A stretch of 64,000 nucleotides of DNA from positions 310,001-374,000 of the forward strand of contig JAPEIS010000009.1 in NCBI GenBank assembly GCA_029531795.1. The letters run 5' to 3'. The stretch's first letter is position 1, and each line of letters starts with the position of its first letter. Below the pieces are notes generated by a model, which was given only the letters and a program-made list of their open reading frames with translations, made no database searches and was not told where the DNA came from. A program made the translations under genes and the position numbers. This stretch comes from Sclerotinia nivalis. Lineage: Eukaryota; Ascomycota; Leotiomycetes; Helotiales; Sclerotiniaceae. Positions 1 through 10,402 of this stretch are shown here, piece by piece.

Positions 1-342
1 ACCTGGAAGTGTAGGCGGACTTACTAGGGTCATTCTGAAACCCAAAGTTATTTGGAAATGAGAAAAGGGTCTCAGCAATTTGCCCAGAAGTTATAAGCCA
101 TATCTAGCATCTGCGAAATACTTTGTGGCTAAGTTATTATATAACTAGGCGAACTTTGCAATGGCTTGGGTGAGAGGAGCAGTGTTGCCGCGAGGAGACA
201 AGGCAAACAACAGGCACAGCTTATACACTACAGGATTTGTCTGAAGAGCAGGTTTCAATATGAATTTAATTCAGGCGAAAAGTACATATTTCTTCTCGAC
301 CCAGCTTGGTGTATTCTCCAAGCGGCCATCATGTGACTACCA
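1..342. other. left-edge intergenic DNA
   Basis: No credible coding region is seen. The only open frame here (from 260, plus) overlaps the SDR gene antisense and resembles nothing I recognise. This is the 3' flank of the SDR gene. Confidence 0.5.
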
Positions 343-1266
343 CTACCAAGGAAGGAGCTCACCATCCCACCTGACGAACTTCCCTCCATGGGTCTCTCTA
401 GTACTAGCAGTTATGACCTTTTCCAATCCAGTGGCACACTCCGCGACTCCAAGAGCAGCTTTCTCGAATCCGAACTGGCGAGCACCAATATTTCCGAGAT
501 CAGTTTGAACCCATCTAAACGTCGTCTTAGCAAAAATCAAAGATAAAAGGGAATCACTGGGCCAAGCTTACCCAGGATCGATGGGAAAAGCAATAAGACC
601 GGGTTCTTCGAGGTGAATGGCCTTGGTAAGCCAGTGAATGACCACTTTGGAAGGCGCATATGCGGCATTCGGATAGGGTAGTTGGTTCCTGTAAGCTGTT
701 AATACACGTGATTTGTTTAAAATACTCGTGATCACACGAGGAGAGAATCAAATACTATATAAATCATTATTAGCTAACAGTCACCATAGTAAATCGAAAT
801 TGAAAAGCACTCTTACCGTGAGATATGCTGCAGAAGAACCGATGCAAATGAATTTCCCAAGTTCAGATTTCTTCAAGAGGGGAAGTGTCGCTTGATACAA
901 CCAGATAAAACCGTGCACGTTTGGAACAAAGTGGCCATGTATATCCTCGACCTTCACTTCTGAAACTTTAGGCCAAGAGTAGCAGACCGCAGCATTGGAA
1001 ACCACAATATCTATATGATCAATGCCCTGGGATTCCAATTGCTTCACAGCCTCAAGAGCATCTGTAGGGACAGTAGCATCAAGTTTGACGACGATGAGAG
1101 AAGATCCCTCAGCTGCAGGCAAGTCTGAGAGTGCCTTGGATGTAGGATGATTCGGATCGCGGTTTGCGGCAATAACAGTGTGATTTTGTTTAGAAAGATA
1201 AAGCTCGAGGAGACCCTTGCCAATGCCTCTGTTGGCGCCAGATATAAGAACAATAGTTGGTGCCAT
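343..1266 (-). CDS. short-chain dehydrogenase/reductase (norsolorinic-acid-ketoreductase-like SDR)
   Basis: Predicted NAD(P)-dependent oxidoreductase, probably cytosolic. Exons are 817-1266, 572-688 and 343-514. Exon 1 opens with the Rossmann dinucleotide site SGANRGIGKG (residues about 9-18) and contains the NNAG-equivalent VSNAA and the catalytic-serine strand FICIGSS. Exon 2 carries the catalytic Tyr-Lys pair in AAYAPSKVV and the segment FPIDPG; exon 3 gives WVQTDLGN and the C-terminus ending at LLPW. The total is about 246 residues, normal for this family. The second junction (571/514) is a clean phase-2 GT-AG intron. The first is odd: donor GTAAG at 816 and acceptor CAG at 691-689 leave one surplus base, so exon 2 falls out of frame unless there is a non-standard splice or a 1-nt lesion. 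Substrate unknown. Confidence 0.78.
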
Positions 1267-1414
1267 ATTGCCTTGATGTCGGATCGAAATCGATGCGAAA
1301 GATTATCTTCAATTAGATGTTATTGTTGATATGATTGTTGGTGTCAAATTGATGTTTAAGAAGCCAGAGAAGCATCTTTTATATTGTTAAGGATTTCATG
1401 ACGATGGGCTTCAT
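1267..1414. promoter_or_regulatory. 5' flank of SDR gene
   Basis: Short upstream region of the SDR gene, which is transcribed leftwards from 1266. It lies between that start and the inverted-repeat element. No specific operator could be recognised. Confidence 0.25.
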
Positions 1415-2064
1415 GGCTCTTTCAGCCGCCGCATTCCGCCGAACAATCGTCCGTCTCCGTTTTCCGTGAAACAATCCGCTCTTTTTTGTGAAATGCATTC
1501 GGTAGTAAAAGAGCGGGATCCGTCCAAAAATCCGTATTTTGATGGGGGGAGGGGAGGGGGGTGGAGCGCATTAGAGTTTGGAATAATTCGTTAAAAAATC
1601 TATCATATAATGAATTTATATAGATGCAGATTTAAAACAATAGATACTAAAAAGATACCCTGATTTTTCTTTTGCGTTAAAATCTGTTCTTTTTATAGAT
1701 TGTTATAGACTTGGATACTCTGAAACTATAATAAATATAATGAATATATTCTGAAATTATAGAGTTTCGTTGATTTATTATAAAATAAGATTAGCTCTAT
1801 ATTCGCTTAATTAACTATTCAAATAATAATAATGAATTCAATTTTTATTTATAAACATATACATAATACGTATACTCACTCTACTTCCTTAGATTTTGAC
1901 GGACTTTACAACAGATTGTATTACCGAAGAGTAAACTATGCCAGATTCGAATCTATCAATATTTTAACGGATTTCTAAAAGAGCGAATTCCGCTTAAAAA
2001 AAGAGCAGAATAATTATTCAACGGAAAACGTCGGATTTCCGCAGCCAAAAGAGCCAAAAGAGCC
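1415..2064. mobile_element. candidate degenerate inverted-repeat element (MITE-like)
   Basis: The left end (1415 onward, GGCTCTTTCAGCCGC) and the reverse complement of the right end (ending near 2064, GGCTCTTTTGGCTGC) match. The similarity continues imperfectly for about 100 bp: both arms contain CGTTTTCCGT, a CTGCTCTTTTTT / CCGCTCTTTTTT block and a later GCTCTTTTA / TAAAAGAGC block. The interior (about 1580-1960) is very AT-rich with no open frame. This looks like a non-autonomous DNA transposon of about 650 bp that has decayed. No clear target-site duplication was found, so an ordinary long inverted repeat remains possible. Confidence 0.45.
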
Positions 2065-3007
2065 CTCAGACCCGGACATGAAAGTGGATGAGGAAGGACG
2101 CATTATTACGTTGCATGCTCTAATTGTTGTCTATAATGCTGAGTGCTTGATTACCGTGTGAGTATTACCATTGTGTTTGATACAAATGGTGATTAAGTCG
2201 TGGAGCGGGGCATGTCCGCAACGGCAGATCGATGCGATAAGCTTCATGCAAGGTCAGCAAGCTGCATGCAAACACGCGGTAGTATGGGTTTCAGCAGTCA
2301 GCCGCGCTTATGCTGACCTTGCATCAAGTCGATCGGACAAGGGTTGTTTGCCGAAAACAGTAGTTCGATGTAATCGGCTTTGCCAAATTGCACTTATTCA
2401 ACTAATCTCAAATTAGCATGCTCAATTGAGTGAAAATGCGGCGTAGTGCTTTCTCTTCGCATTGTCGTGTCGATAGCATAAGGGAAGGATTAAGCCCCTG
2501 GTCCACTAAATCTATACGATATCGTAAACACGCAATTTGTCGCCGGGGAGGATTGCGAATTCGACGACATCTTCATCGAATAGGACATATCAGTGTAAAA
2601 CATTAGAGGGAGCAATATGAATTCCATCGGTCTGCTCCAGATCGAGTACCCGGCACAATTTTTTGATACCCGCCTCCTTACGGCTGACTACTTGCTCATC
2701 ATCACTTATGCATCGCAGACTTCACACGGCACTGCTATTCAATGGTGGTGAAAAGAAGTTATGTCAGGGTTGCTCAAATCATCAAAAAAATGACCGCAAC
2801 ATTTGAACTTCCACTCCTGTGAGTTATTGATTCGAATGTTTTCCTAGATCGTTTTCATATCATTTCATCTTCACTATATCCCTCTGCGTTGTAAAGAATG
2901 CATTCAAAGTCACCATCTGTTATAGCCGCAGCTCCCGCCTGTTCGAATTTTCTACAGCAGTCACAGCACCAGCTAAGAAACACGACGGGTCTAGTCAATC
3001 TGGTAGC
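2065..3007. other. gene-poor stretch with a 14-bp inverted repeat
   Basis: No convincing gene. Holds an exact 14-bp inverted repeat (2246-2259 and 2311-2324) with a 51-bp spacer. From about 2860 the plus strand is open in the frame leading into the FAD oxidase exon and could include its signal-peptide region (a hydrophobic stretch reads FIFTISLCVV), but no start codon in that frame could be fixed. Confidence 0.4.
2246..2324. repeat. inverted repeat, 14-bp arms
   Basis: ATGCAAGGTCAGCA at 2246-2259 is repeated in reverse complement at 2311-2324. Looser complementarity extends outward (GATCGATGCGATAAG versus CGATCGACTTG). It could form a cruciform or hairpin or be an element remnant. Confidence 0.6.
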
Positions 3008-4734
3008 AGTTGTCACTACCTTCCAACAGATATTCAATGGCCCAGCCTTGTGGATTGGAAAAATCTAAAACCAATCCATCGGTGGAAGGCTCATTCTCGG
3101 AAAACCTTTGGCTCGAGTCTGCCACAATTCTGATTATAATTTGGTTGAAAGCACGGAGATAGAAGACACATGGACAGCACCGCTCACATAGTTAGTTCTA
3201 ACTCGTATCCCAAAGCCAACATATATCTTGTTTGAACGCTTCGAGCTAATTTCAAGCACAAAGTTTCACGGATCCAGTCAATGTTATGGCACCATACTGG
3301 CTGAATGATTCTTGCAATCCTTTTACTTCCGTAAATGCATCATACAATTTGGGAAACATAGCCTCTTATGCTATCAACGTAAGTAGCACTAATGACATTA
3401 TCGCTGGCTTGAAATTTGCTACGAAAAACAATATACGAATCACAATAAAGAATACTGGTCATGACTACATCAGCAGATCGAACGGCGAGGGGCCTTTTGC
3501 ACTATGGACACACAACCTCAAAGGTATATCATTTCTCAACTATAACAGCGCTAGTTACACTGGCCCTGCGGCGAAAGTCGGAGCCGGAGTTCAATTTTTC
3601 GAAGCTTACAAAACCGCTGCTGAGAACGGTCTGAGAGTTGTAGGTGGATTTTGTCTAACTGTAGGGATGGCTGGTGGGTATGTGCAAGGTGGTGGTCATG
3701 GTCCTCTCGGAGCAACGTATGGCCTCAGTGCAGACAACACACTAGAATTTGAGGTTGTGACCGTTGATGGTCGCCACCTTATCGCCACGCCCACGGAAAA
3801 CTCGGATCTTTACTGGGCACTTAACGGTGGTGGAGGAGGCACGTACGCTATAGTACTCTCCCTTACCACAAAAGCTCATGCTGATGGTATAGTTGCGGGT
3901 GGATCATTTACCATTAACAATACCGGTGATGCCAGGTACTGGTCTGCAATCGAGGCTTGGCAGAAGCACCTTTTATTTCTAGACCAAATACCAGGCTTCA
4001 CCACAGTTTGGGGCTTCACGAGCGAGGCTTTCGAAATGGAATTTGCCACATGGCCCGGTAGAAATTCTTTGGCGATGGCTGAAGCCTTAGCTTCATACAT
4101 GAATGAGGTTCAAGCGATGAACATAACGTTTGCAGCATATGAAACGAGCGATAGACCAAGCTTCTATGATCACTACGCGTACTACACTGGAAGCCTCCCT
4201 TATGGATCTTATACGACAAACGACATTATCGGGGGCCGCCTGATCCCACGCTCGACCGTCCAGAACAATGCGACAGGTCTAATTTCCCTTTTCAGAGACA
4301 TTATCAGCACGACCGGAATCCCCGCAACATCCTTACGAATAAACGGCATAGCAGCTAATGTCACGCACTCTCGCGTCGGAAATGACGTGAGCTCTAACGC
4401 TGTTCTCCCCGCATGGCGCGATTCTCTTTACTGGTTAAATGTTGACGTCGGTATCGAGGAGACGGCTTCCACGGAAACGATACACCAAATTCAAGCGCAG
4501 GTAAATAAATTTCAAAACCAGTTCAAGATGTTGACACCAGGTGGCGGAGCATACATGAACGAGGCAACATTTGACAATCCGACCTGGAAGGAAGATTATT
4601 ACGGCATAAATTACAATCGATTGCTGAAGGTGAAATTATCTTATGATCCGAATTTTGTTTTGTATGCTCATACGTCGGTTGGGAGTGATCTTGTGACTGT
4701 AGCCTCAGATGGGAGAGTGTGCAGAGATGTGTAG
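3008..4734 (+). CDS. FAD-linked oxidoreductase (BBE / isoamyl-alcohol-oxidase-like), 5' exon with frame break
   Basis: Flavin oxidase of the FAD_binding_4/BBE type, usually secreted. The intact frame 3286-4734 gives 482 residues. It contains NTGHDY (His59) and GGFCLTVG (Cys123), the two residues expected for bicovalent FAD attachment, then GGYVQGGGHGPLG and a C-terminal YGINYNRLLKVK / VGSD...GRVCR block. The coding signal extends upstream: 3008-3070 reads SCHYLPTDIQWPSLVDWKNL and, one base out of frame, 3069-3190 reads NQSIGGRLILGKPLARVCHN and beyond, which is the family's usual N-terminus. These are joined by a likely intron 3191-3263 (donor GTTAGT, acceptor AAAG) that restores the frame into TDPVNVMAPYW. 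The A-run 3067-3070 has one base too many, so full-length protein cannot be made from this reading. Signal peptide and true start not located. Confidence 0.8.
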
Positions 4735-5100
4735 GATCCAGGATGCTCCATCTTGGGGGTTATCAAAGTGCTATTGGGCACTAGCCCAATTTCAAAAGCT
4801 GTGAACAATATGATCGTAGTGCAACAAATCATATACTATGGTCTTTTCCATGTAGGGAACCTGTGGCAAGCAATATATTCCTTCCGTAGACACTGTTGGA
4901 AAGATGTTAAAATAAAGAAGCAAAGTTGCATGATATTCAGGAAATTCCACAAGATTGAAAACCTATTTGCACAAGCTACTTATGGTTCACTGTGGTATCC
5001 CATGATGTGGTGCTTAATCTCGCAACTTCCTCTGTTGACAGAACTCCAAAATCGAACGGCCTGTACTTTTGTCTCCACATGGAAAGGGGAACGGTCAGAA
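4735..5100. other. intergenic, convergent 3' ends
   Basis: Space between the FAD oxidase stop and the stop of the BTB-chromodomain gene on the other strand. The open frame here has no recognisable content. Confidence 0.5.
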
Positions 5101-6393
5101 CTATTTCTTCGCAGGCCCAGGCTTTCGTGGAAACTTCTGATGAAAAGCAGTAAGAAGCTTTCGGCCACCAGCAAAATCATCCGCAGGATAATATTGGTCA
5201 TCATGTGAATATCCAACGCACTTAACCTTGTACTTGAGTGAGCCATCCACCAATTTAGAGTCCAGAATTTCCTCCACTTCATAGTCCTCTTCAAACATCT
5301 CTGCCATCGTCACATATAAAGCATCCCCGTCTTGGAAATTTTCCGCCTTGACCTTCGCATAATACTTGGTTAGATCTCCTAGAGGGCTGACCAAAGATGG
5401 AAGACTCCTAGACTTCGATCTCCGCTTTTCCATTTGTTCCGATTCCGCGCGAGCATCGCCTATAATTTCCTTCATGGCGAGAATAATTAAAGTGCTTATT
5501 TCCCCAGAGGACTGATCCAAGTTCTTCTCATATGATATTTCGCGCAAATCCCAGACTATCAAGTCGACCATGAATTTGCGAACCAAATCGCTCTCGTTTG
5601 TATGCTCCAAGATATACGACAAATTTTTCTGCTCGGTGAGGTATTCTTTTTCGACCATGGTCATTTCGTAGTATTCCTTGATGCAGTTGTTCTTGATAAC
5701 TGGCACTTGAATCATATCTGCAAAGACGTAAAGTTCCAGAAGAGTGCGAATGCGGGATCTACAGCCTTGGTTAGTTTTCCACTCGCTCCTTTAGATGACA
5801 GAGTTCTTTCCTACCAAGATACATTCTTACCTTTGGCTTGACTCGTCACTCGCATCTATTATCTTTTTCTCCGAGCTTGACTGAGAGACATTTCGCCATT
5901 TGTTGATTCGTTGCGTGTATAACCAGTGAAAAAACAGCTCGAACACACTTAGGTCGACATCCGGGAGTTTCATGATGCCGGTGTTGGTTTCTTCAAAGCC
6001 GGAGGTGAAAGCCGCTTTGAAATAAGGAGAATAATCGCAAATAAGACTTTTGTGTACACCAAAATCCTGTAGATTCTTTCCAACCTTGATGTGCACAACC
6101 TCGCGCCCAATAGATCTGGTATTTGTCAAACTTGTCATGACATTGTATTGATGACTATATGGGCTTCGTAGGTCACCAAATGCAGGACAGGGAGAGAGAA
6201 GGGCTTATACTTACTGGATGAGCTTCCGGGCAGCTTTGTCTCCTTTCATTTTGAATGTAGTTTTGGACCTTTCCTCTAGATGTTCTAGGTATTCTTCTTG
6301 TTTGTTGGCGACGAGCTCTAGAGTAACGATTGAATTGTTGCTGTGATTGCCTTTAAAATCAGGAGTCTGAGGTAAGCTGCCATTGAATGCCAT
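5101..6393 (-). CDS. BTB/POZ-domain protein with C-terminal chromodomain
   Basis: Three exons fit exactly: 6215-6393, 5831-6154 and 5101-5758 (386 residues). A shorter model starts at the ATG at 6138. I prefer the longer one because the residues just before that ATG line up with the paralog at 8039-8932. Residues about 76-130 and 165-180 form the BTB/POZ fold (VVHIKVGKNLQDFGVHKSLI, YSPYFKAAF, FELFFHWLYTQ, then LLELYVFADMIQVP). A middle helical region is followed by a chromodomain at about 327-386: YEVEEIL, LKYKVKCVGY, YYPADDF, LLTAFHQKFPRKPGP. That layout and the PGP tail match chromodomains of LTR-retrotransposon integrases rather than HP1. The usual cage Trp (KWKGY) is Cys here. BTB parts mediate dimerisation or Cul3 binding; a histone-binding role is inference and may be weakened by the Trp loss. 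Confidence 0.74.
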
Positions 6394-8038
6394 TTGTCGG
6401 ATTTTTGAAACTTAGGTAGAGAATGACGAGAAACGAAGGGTGTGGCTGTTTGAGGAAATACTTGTTCTGCCTCAATCCTGACTTGGAATAGCGTAGAGAA
6501 CATCCAGAATAGTCTGTATCGTTCTTTTAAATCTTGTTTCCAAATGTGATTCGCTAGAATCAGACAAGAACGTCGAGATGTCCCCAGATACTTCATCCCG
6601 ACTGTGAAAGGGTTCAATTATAGACTAATGTGGATATAAAGCGGGAACTGGTAACATTTTGCAAATCGGGGATAAAGCAGATAACGAGATTTATACCTCT
6701 GTTTATTTTAGAGCCTGGAAATAAAACCATTCTGTGCAGTTTTTCGAATTTACGTGTTGGTAAAATGTCTTGTGCATCTTGCGTGTCTTTTTCTCCTATA
6801 ATACAATATGGTACTATGTGATTATATGATTCCATATCCAGAGCCAAAGCTAGAGCCCCTTGACACTGGGAAGGGGAGTATGGTGGAGTGGGGCTAAGAA
6901 AGACCGAGCTCTTATTCTACTGAGCTCTACAAGTTTTAAAACACCACGTGTGCCAGCTTGCCCCGATCTTTGAGACTCCTGAAAGATACACAACAGAGAA
7001 TCTTGCCTTTCTTCTAGCTCTGCTTTAAATGCCGCAACGCAGACTCCAGGTACTTACACAATCCCGGACACGTGACACTTGCACTTTCTTTACCAATTTG
7101 CACTGAAAGATGGAAGCCTAAAGTTGGCGAGAACTCAAGACAAGAAGTCAGAATATATCCGACTTTCCTTCTGCAAGAACATATGCGATATCAGACTTCC
7201 CGGTGAACACTTCAATTATTTCGAGCCAAGTTCGGTAGATTCAGTGTCAGCCGACAAAGTGTGGAACCACCTCGAAGTCTACACATTCCAGGAATATATA
7301 AAGGAATGTTCCTTTAACAGCATAGAAATAGCATCATATCCTAACCATAACCAGAAACTCAGAATATGTGGGAGCGCTTGAAATTATGCGAGTGTCCAGA
7401 GAACGTAGGGAACTGGGAGATTTGAAGATAATGGATATTAAAAACAGTTGCATGCATAACTCGTTTCCATTCAATAAACTGAAACTTTCGAGATCAGAAA
7501 AAAAGGAACTGGAACTCTTTCCTTCTACCATAAGCAAGCACTCGAACACACTAGCTCCAAGAGCAACTTTTTACTGCATATATTTCCGCCGGATGGTCTC
7601 AGCCCTTTGGCATGGCATATGAAAGAACCACTTTGCCACTAGACCCCAGGCGATTCCAAGCATAGCATTCAGCTTCCTCTAATTTCAAAGGGGAAACCAA
7701 TAGATGCCCCAATAAGTGTGCTCAATGTCACTAAAGCTGGAAAGATCACGATAAAGATGGTTGAATTAAGTTGGTCACATTGAAAATGGGGAATTGAAGC
7801 TCGACAAAGTAATCAATTAAAAGAATCTGCTATGAGAGCCACTTGGGGGTGCGATCATATGAGATATCAACGATTGCCTTGGAGCCACCGCCAACAGTGC
7901 TGTTTCTGATCACAAATATCGCTGTGCATCTGTTTCACGACTCCGGTTCTAGTTGGGCTGTGCTTCCTAATCGATGGTAAGTATACGCTATGGCAAGAAC
8001 TGTAGGGTAGAATGCTGACCTATACATAGCTGATAAGC
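6394..8038. other. spacer between the two BTB genes
   Basis: About 1.6 kb without a gene I can support. Several 60-100 codon frames exist on both strands but none resembles a known protein or connects to neighbouring exons by good splice sites. It includes the upstream region of the BTB-chromodomain gene and the downstream region of its paralog. Confidence 0.45.
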
Positions 8039-8466
8039 CTAAGTAGATCCCTCTTTCACCTTTACATAATAATTTGTAAGATGTTTGAGAGGTCTAATAA
8101 AGCGACGTTTCCTCCCAAAAAAACGACTCATGGCAACCAAAACCTCATCTTTCACGACATTTGGTATGGTGTCGCGTTCAGAGAGAAAGCCGCTGGCATT
8201 CCAGTTCCACGTCAACATATCGATCATTACTTTCCGAAGCAGACAGGTCTCATGAGTATTCTCCCAGATATACGTCAGCTCCTTGGTAGGTATATAAGAT
8301 ACTCTCTTGGTTGTTTCGTAGAACTTCTTCATGCAATGGTTCTGTAGAGTGGGAATTCGAGCCATATCGGCAAAAACGTAAAGCATGACAAGAGTTTTGA
8401 TTTGTTCTTTGTAGCAGGTAATTGCAAGGCAATTATCATGGCTGTCGTCGCTATCATCGCTATCAT

Positions 8467-8557
<91 letters not shown>

Positions 8558-8932
8558 ACTGTCATCGCTGTCGTCGCTATCATCCTCGACCTTGTCTGAA
8601 TTGCAATGACGGCACTTAGTGTTTTTGCATTTTGCCTCCGCTCTCAACGTAATTTGCTCCCACGGCGGCATATCCAGATCTTGGGTATATAGCCAATGAT
8701 AGAATAATTCGAAAACTTCGGGCTTAGTTTTCGGAAGCTTCATGATGCCAGTGATAGATTCTTCAACCCCAGAGTTGAAAGCAGCTTTAAAATAAGGTGA
8801 ATAATGACAGATGAGGTCCTTATGAATGCCAAAGTCCTTGAGGTCACCTCCCACTCTGACATGAACAATAGTGTGACCCAGAAGCCTAGATTGAATTAGC
8901 GACGCGCCATGAGGATTATGAGAGTGCATCAT
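8039..8932 (-). CDS. BTB/POZ-domain protein with long Asp-Ser repeat (paralog of the 5.1-6.4 kb gene)
   Basis: Uninterrupted 297 residues. BTB/POZ fold: TIVHVRVGGDLKDFGIHKDL (residues 21-40), YSPYFKAAFNSG, FELFYHWLYTQ (75-84), resuming at LVMLYVFADMARIPTLQNHC after an insertion. The insertion has a CKNTKCRHC cysteine cluster (102-110) and then about 50 residues of repeated Ser-Asp-Asp. It interrupts the BTB fold at the place where the sister gene has an intron. The remainder aligns with the sister gene up to LTNYYVKVKEGST, but the chromodomain is absent. Upstream (about 8940-9060) the same strand has a frame similar to the sister's first exon (TELEIAQKF versus TLELVANKQ) ending in a stop where the sister has a GTAAGT donor, so the 5' exon seems lost. 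Confidence 0.75.
8440..8585. repeat. 9-bp tandem repeat coding (Ser-Asp-Asp)n
   Basis: About 15 copies of GTCGTCGCT on the plus strand, with a few copies changed to ATCATCGCT. On the coding (minus) strand it gives repeated Asp-Asp-Ser inside the BTB gene. Because the unit is a multiple of three, copy-number change keeps the frame. Confidence 0.9.
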
Positions 8933-10402
8933 ACTTATTGAGCTTCTCCGGTTTCTTTCTTGCCATCATTGTGAAAATGAAGATGATCTCGTGGTGGAGA
9001 AGTACCAGGTATTTGTGTTTTGAGTTGGAATTTTTGTGCTATCTCAAGCTCAGTTAATTTATAGTTTCTGCGAGGCTGAAGTTGAAAGATGCGAAATCAA
9101 GAGCGATAAATAAACAAGTGAATTCAAAATACAGCCCGCCGTACAGAAAACCATGGTAGGTAAGAATTAACGTTTTAAGTGAATAAATTGGACGACATCT
9201 ACAAAAGTCACAAAGGGAGGAAGGTAGGTCTTCATCACTGGCACGTAGAAAGTTCCGATAACAAAAACGATCATAGAAAATGGTATAGAAATGCTTCTTC
9301 ACATGGTTCCGTGAACTTGACGGTTAAATTTTTTGAGAAAAGGTACGATTCTGTATTGGATACTGGTACACGATAGACGAAATAAAACATATTAATGGAG
9401 CATTAAAGTCGAAGACATCTGATCTCCAAGGCTTTATACCATTCATTCATTATACTGTTCATTCTGTATAATCAAATGGCCCTTGAAGTTTAGTTTGAAA
9501 ATAGTATGGTGTACCTACTCAATGTCTCTTTTTCGAACAGTATATGCCTCTTTTTGCGCTAGCAACTATGATTTAGTTCACATAGAATCCATGGCTGCCC
9601 TCTGCTTGTCCAGGTTTAAAGGCAGTTGCTACCTTTATATCACAATGTTATAGATAGATATCAAGATTCAATGAAGATATTGATGCTTCGAATTAAATAG
9701 CCAGCTCCTGCTCACCCCATATATACAACCTCTTGACAATATATATGGGCAAACAGCAATGAAGATGTTGATTCTTAAGGTAAACCAACTTGCTACTGTT
9801 CATCCATTTATACTACCTCTTGACAATAGGTATTGGCAAACGGTAATGAATATGTTGATACTTCATCCATACATAATACTTCTTGACAATAGGTAATCTT
9901 ACATACAACGGCAACAGAGATATTGACCAACTCTTGCTCACCCCTATTAGCTTACCGCCAAAAGAGTTAACCTAGAAGTGATTGAAGAGGTGCATGTATG
10001 TAGATATAATATTCTACTGTCGATAGGAGCTTCAAATTTATATATAATACCTGGCCCCTGAGTTCTTGTATCAATTGTTAAAAATCATTGTTTGGAGTGA
10101 AGTTTGTAGTGAGGTCTAAGGCAAGAAAGCATGGCCATCAAATCAAGCTGAAGTTTGCAGGGATGTTGTCTTCCTTAGGTTTCCAATTTGGTTGTGAGCC
10201 GCGCGAAAGAGATCCATTCAACTTCAATCATTAAAAAAGGTACCTACCCCTTCAACGAAAACCTTTCTACATACTTCCTTCCTTTAGTTACTTTAATTAA
10301 TTTATTCATCGTACCTACCAACTTCCACAAAGAAAGCGCATAGAAATATTTCACCTCTTCATCCCTTCCTTATCCTATTGGAACCATTACAATCTGTGAA
10401 TT
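8933..10402. other. repeat-containing intergenic DNA
   Basis: No gene is supported beyond the possible lost 5' exon at about 8940-9060. It contains the degenerate tandem repeats at 9715-9930 and ends in the pyrimidine-rich leader of the DUF2433-like gene. Confidence 0.45.
9715..9930. repeat. degenerate tandem repeats (about 90 bp units)
   Basis: A core CTCTTGACAATA, or its close variant CTTCTTGACAATA, occurs three times (near 9732, 9817, 9889). It is followed in the first two copies by GGCAAACaGcAATGAaGATGTTGAT-type sequence and more distantly in the third. Copies also share TATACtACC / TATACAACC upstream. Confidence 0.6.

Noticed and set aside
2171..2416. 81-codon plus-strand frame
   Set aside because: Lies over the inverted repeat, has no motif, and is short enough to arise by chance.
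8402..8619. Plus-strand frames of repeated Ala-Val-Ile and Arg-Cys-Arg over the repeat
   Set aside because: Shadow translations of the 9-bp repeat; the minus-strand frame has BTB homology on both sides.
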